A model generated the notes under the pieces. That model saw only the letters and a program-made list of their open reading frames with translations, searched no databases and had not been told where the DNA came from. From Mollicutes bacterium (GTDB lineage Bacteria; Bacillota_I; Bacilli_A; Izemoplasmatales; Izemoplasmataceae), in NCBI GenBank assembly GCA_003559585.1, contig PWKX01000155.1:1-7489 (forward strand): DNA of 7,489 nt, written 5' to 3'. The position numbers were made by a program, and so were the translations under genes. Shown here piece by piece: positions 5,136 to 7,489 of this stretch. Positions within the stretch are counted from its first letter, which is position 1. Each line of letters starts with the position of its first letter.

Positions 5136-6158
5136 ATGAAAATTTTAAGGTTTGTTTTAGGTTTTATTTTATTGCTGGTGATTGGGTTGTTTGTCGTCTC
5201 AATCTTACCAAAAACTGACGGCTATGAAGGCGATAATCCTTTTAGAGCTGATGGATTGCCGCATATCATCGCACATGCTGGTGGGAATATGGAGTTTCCA
5301 GATAACACATTAGAAGCGATGTATAATGCCTATAGTGTTGATCCGCAGGTGATTTTAGAGATGGATGTGGCCCTCACAAAAGACGACGTGGTGGTTTTAA
5401 CGCATGATACCACCTTTGATCGTAAAACGAGTTTACAAAACGCCCCTGTTCATGAGATCAATTATGCCGATTTAATGGCTGATGAGATTCATTTTGGGTA
5501 TGAAAATGAGATTGATGGGCCCAACGGGTTTAACACCTCAGGGACGTTAATCGATTATGAAACCTATGATGGACGCACAGTAACCCCGTTAGACGTTGAT
5601 TACCCTGAGGGGGTTGAAGCGCGTCACGACAGTGTTTTTTTAGCCACGACTTTAGAAGAGGTTATTAAGGCGTTTCCTGATTCTTACATGGTTGTTGAGC
5701 TTAAACAAAGCGGTGCTTTAGGAGAACGGTTATTAGACGCTGTGCTTGAGCTGTTTGATGAGCTTGATGATGCGTATCAAGTGTATGAACGGGTGAATAT
5801 CGCAAGTTTTCATCTTGATATGTATAACCGCTACTTAGAATTAAAAAGCGATGCTTACCCTCAACTGTTGTTTTCACCACAAGAAAGTGCGATTCGTCAA
5901 TTTTATGTGATGCACTTACTCAGAGCCAATACATTTTTTAGAGCCCCGGTGAGTTCTTTTCAAGTGCCGATGGGAGAAGGTAACATCAATTTAGCCACAG
6001 AACGCTTTATTGAAGCGGCCCATCAACATAACATCGCGATTCATTATTGGACGATTAATGACGCTGATGATATGCGCCGCCTCATTGAGATTGGTGCTGA
6101 TGGCATCTTAACGGACCGTCCGACGTTGTTAAAAGAGATTTTATCTGAATATGAGTAG
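5136..6158 (+). CDS. Membrane-anchored glycerophosphodiester phosphodiesterase (GDPD family)
   Basis: GDPD enzymes hydrolyse deacylated phospholipids to glycerol-3-phosphate and an alcohol. This one has 340 residues from ATG 5136, SD AGGTGAT (5126-5132). A hydrophobic helix at about 4-23 (FVLGFILLLVIGLFVVSIL) with little basic tail suggests an uncleaved anchor with the catalytic domain outside. The barrel starts with IIAHAGG (H47), then PDNT (55-58), E75 and D77 (metal ligands), H90 in THD, E188 in VVELK, W305 and the ending DGILTDRP, in canonical order. The usual HRG reads HAG here, losing the phosphate-contacting arginine. Residues of about 101-165 are a longer, acidic stretch between the catalytic histidine and FLATTLEEV. 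Scavenging glycerol phosphate is likely; a lipid-modifying role is also possible. No clear promoter is visible in 5060-5135, and no terminator follows. Confidence 0.9.
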   Translation: MKILRFVLGFILLLVIGLFVVSILPKTDGYEGDNPFRADGLPHIIAHAGGNMEFPDNTLEAMYNAYSVDPQVILEMDVALTKDDVVVLTHDTTFDRKTSLQNAPVHEINYADLMADEIHFGYENEIDGPNGFNTSGTLIDYETYDGRTVTPLDVDYPEGVEARHDSVFLATTLEEVIKAFPDSYMVVELKQSGALGERLLDAVLELFDELDDAYQVYERVNIASFHLDMYNRYLELKSDAYPQLLFSPQESAIRQFYVMHLLRANTFFRAPVSSFQVPMGEGNINLATERFIEAAHQHNIAIHYWTINDADDMRRLIEIGADGILTDRPTLLKEILSEYE

Positions 6159-6187
6159 TTGAATCAAAGCGTTAAACATACTATAAT
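6159..6187 (+). promoter_or_regulatory. Strong promoter of the aminopeptidase gene
   Basis: TTGAAT (6159-6164) and a perfect TATAAT (6182-6187) are separated by exactly 17 bases, the best sigma-70-type promoter in the window. The -35 abuts the phosphodiesterase TAG stop (6156-6158). Transcription would start near 6194, giving a leader of about 39 bases. Because no terminator separates the genes, read-through from upstream may add to expression. Confidence 0.85.
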
Positions 6188-6232
6188 GGCCTAGAAGTCC
6201 ATATACATTTTGAAGTAGAAAGGAAGTCACGT

Positions 6233-7468
6233 ATGCCAAAAGAAACCATGATTGAAAAATATGCAGCCTTAGCCGTCAATATCGGCGCAAATGTGCAAAA
6301 AAACCAACCAGTGGTGATTAGAGGCACCACCGAAACCAAAGCCTTAATTAGAGCTTTAAGCAAACAAGCCTATGAAGCGGGTGCGAAAAAAGTTCACGTT
6401 CAATGGAGCGATGATTATGTCTCGCGTCAAGGCTTAGAATACCAAAGCATTGAAACCTTAGAAGATGTGCCTGAATGGGTCATCAAACAAACCGAGCATT
6501 TCATTGAAGAAGGGGCCTGTTTCATCAGTGTGACCTCACCCATTCCTGGGTTAAACAAAGGCATTGATCCTGAGAAGATGCAAAAAGCTAGTTTAGCTAG
6601 AATGAAAAAATTAGGCTTTTTCCAAACCCATATGATGGGCAATAAAGCCCAGTGGACCATCGTTGGCGCCCCAAACGCTGTTTGGGCTAAGAAAGTTTTC
6701 CCTACCAAAGAAAAAGAAGCAGCCGTTGAAGCTTTGTGGGATGCGATTTTTAAAGCTTGTCGTGTCACTGAAACCAATGACCCAGTTGCGGCTTGGCAAG
6801 AACACAACGAGACCTTATCTAAACACAACACCATTTTAAACGATTATCAATTTGATAAATTGCATTTCAAAAACACACTCGGCACCGACATCACCATTAA
6901 ACTCGTTGAAAACCATGTGTGGGCTGGCGGGAATGAACACACCACACAAGGCACTGAGTTCAACCCCAATATCCCCACAGAAGAAACCTTCACCATGCCC
7001 CATAAAACCGGCACCAATGGTAAAGTCGTCGCCACCAAACCACTTAATTATCAAGGCAACTTGATCGAAGACTTTTGGTTAGAATTTAAAGACGGTGAAG
7101 TCATTGATTATGATGCGAAAAGCGAAAAAGACACGTTGAAAAACTTACTTGAGTTTGATGAAGGGTCACGTTACTTAGGTGAAATTGCGCTTATTTCTCA
7201 CGATTCACCCATTTCAAACAGCGGTATTTTATTTTTTAACACGTTGTTTGATGAAAACGCCTCTTGTCATATGGCCTTAGGCCGTGCTTACCCAATGAAT
7301 GTTAAAGGTGGCACATCGATGGATGAAGATGCGCTTAAAAAATTAGGCTATAACCATTCGATGGCCCACAGTGATTTCATGTTTGGTAGCGCTGATTTAC
7401 AAGTTACTGGCATCACTAAAACTGGCGAAGAAGTCGTCATCTTTAAAGATGGTAATTTCGTCATTTAA
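6233..7468 (+). CDS. ampS: Family M29 metallo-aminopeptidase (AmpS/AmpT/PepS type)
   Basis: This cytosolic dimetal exopeptidase removes N-terminal residues from peptides, completing peptide use or protein turnover. It has 411 residues, the usual length, from ATG 6233 with SD AAAGGAAG (6219-6226). The N-terminal Rossmann-like part begins IEKYAALAVNIGANVQKNQPVVIRG. The six family metal ligands can be placed: E250 in NIPTEE, E317 in YLGEIALI, H346 in CHMALG, Y353 in RAYP, and H379 and D381 in HSDFMFGS. All are present and spaced as in AmpT/PepS, so the enzyme should be active, with cobalt, zinc or manganese. The first ten residues (MPKETMIEKY) suit the family start, and no upstream start is better. 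It has no signal peptide. It follows its own strong promoter and reaches nearly to the window edge; no terminator is visible in the last 21 bases. Confidence 0.95.
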   Translation: MPKETMIEKYAALAVNIGANVQKNQPVVIRGTTETKALIRALSKQAYEAGAKKVHVQWSDDYVSRQGLEYQSIETLEDVPEWVIKQTEHFIEEGACFISVTSPIPGLNKGIDPEKMQKASLARMKKLGFFQTHMMGNKAQWTIVGAPNAVWAKKVFPTKEKEAAVEALWDAIFKACRVTETNDPVAAWQEHNETLSKHNTILNDYQFDKLHFKNTLGTDITIKLVENHVWAGGNEHTTQGTEFNPNIPTEETFTMPHKTGTNGKVVATKPLNYQGNLIEDFWLEFKDGEVIDYDAKSEKDTLKNLLEFDEGSRYLGEIALISHDSPISNSGILFFNTLFDENASCHMALGRAYPMNVKGGTSMDEDALKKLGYNHSMAHSDFMFGSADLQVTGITKTGEEVVIFKDGNFVI

Positions 7469-7489
7469 CCTTAACCCCTTAGACTATGA

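Noticed and set aside
6427..6834. 135-codon open frame on the minus strand inside the aminopeptidase gene
   Set aside because: It lies wholly opposite a gene with all its family metal ligands, its protein is cysteine- and serine-rich without any recognisable domain, and no SD was evident. It is an antisense shadow of the coding bias.
6836..7064. Several overlapping 60-72 codon frames on both strands
   Set aside because: All fall inside the aminopeptidase gene, are mutually overlapping and have no domain character.
1..7489. CRISPR arrays, insertion sequences, tRNA or rRNA genes, toxin-antitoxin or phage defence modules
   Set aside because: No repeat-spacer pattern, transposase, terminal inverted repeats, cloverleaf or defence-type domain was seen; the only DNA-binding regulator stands alone with a membrane domain and has no partner toxin.

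Overview
This is ordinary-looking, gene-dense bacterial chromosome with short intergenic gaps, AT-rich composition, purine-rich Shine-Dalgarno (SD) sites and compact intrinsic terminators. That style fits a low-GC Firmicutes/Tenericutes-type organism. TGA is a stop here: three genes end in TGA beside or inside a terminator, and the tryptophans checked are TGG. This argues against Mycoplasma or Spiroplasma and is compatible with an Acholeplasma-like or other standard-code lineage. The taxonomic assignment is inference from style and gene content, not a database match.

Layout. (1) 1-784, plus strand: the last 31 codons of a GGDEF (diguanylate cyclase) protein, a 64-residue two-helix membrane protein and a GNAT acetyltransferase, closely spaced and closed by a terminator. 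(2) 785-1519, plus: a second hairpin that may be a terminator or an operator, a short-leader promoter, and an XRE-type helix-turn-helix protein fused to a four-helix membrane domain. (3) 1503-1531: one hairpin containing both stop codons of the convergent XRE and ygiQ genes. (4) 1530-3317, minus: a YgiQ-family radical SAM protein whose best start is an internal TTG. The longer reading frame runs back through its own promoter. (5) 3318-3487: a divergent promoter region with small repeats. (6) 3488-3951, plus: a DUF2784 membrane protein and its terminator. (7) 3983-5059, plus: a monocistronic low-specificity threonine aldolase with its own promoter and a terminator overlapping its stop codon. 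(8) 5136-6158, plus: a membrane-anchored glycerophosphodiester phosphodiesterase. (9) 6159-7468, plus: a consensus-like promoter directly abutting the previous stop codon, then a family M29 metallo-aminopeptidase. The final 21 bases hold nothing recognisable.

Most genes appear to be independent transcription units, each with its own promoter or terminator; only the first three look like one operon. Threonine aldolase, the phosphodiesterase and the aminopeptidase all fit nutrient scavenging (amino acids, phospholipid head groups, peptides), but nothing in the sequence ties them into one pathway. I did not find a convincing new system. The items most worth checking are the XRE/membrane regulator with a hairpin just upstream, the GGDEF/small-membrane-protein/GNAT cluster, the start revisions of four genes, and the HAG variant of the phosphodiesterase active-site motif.
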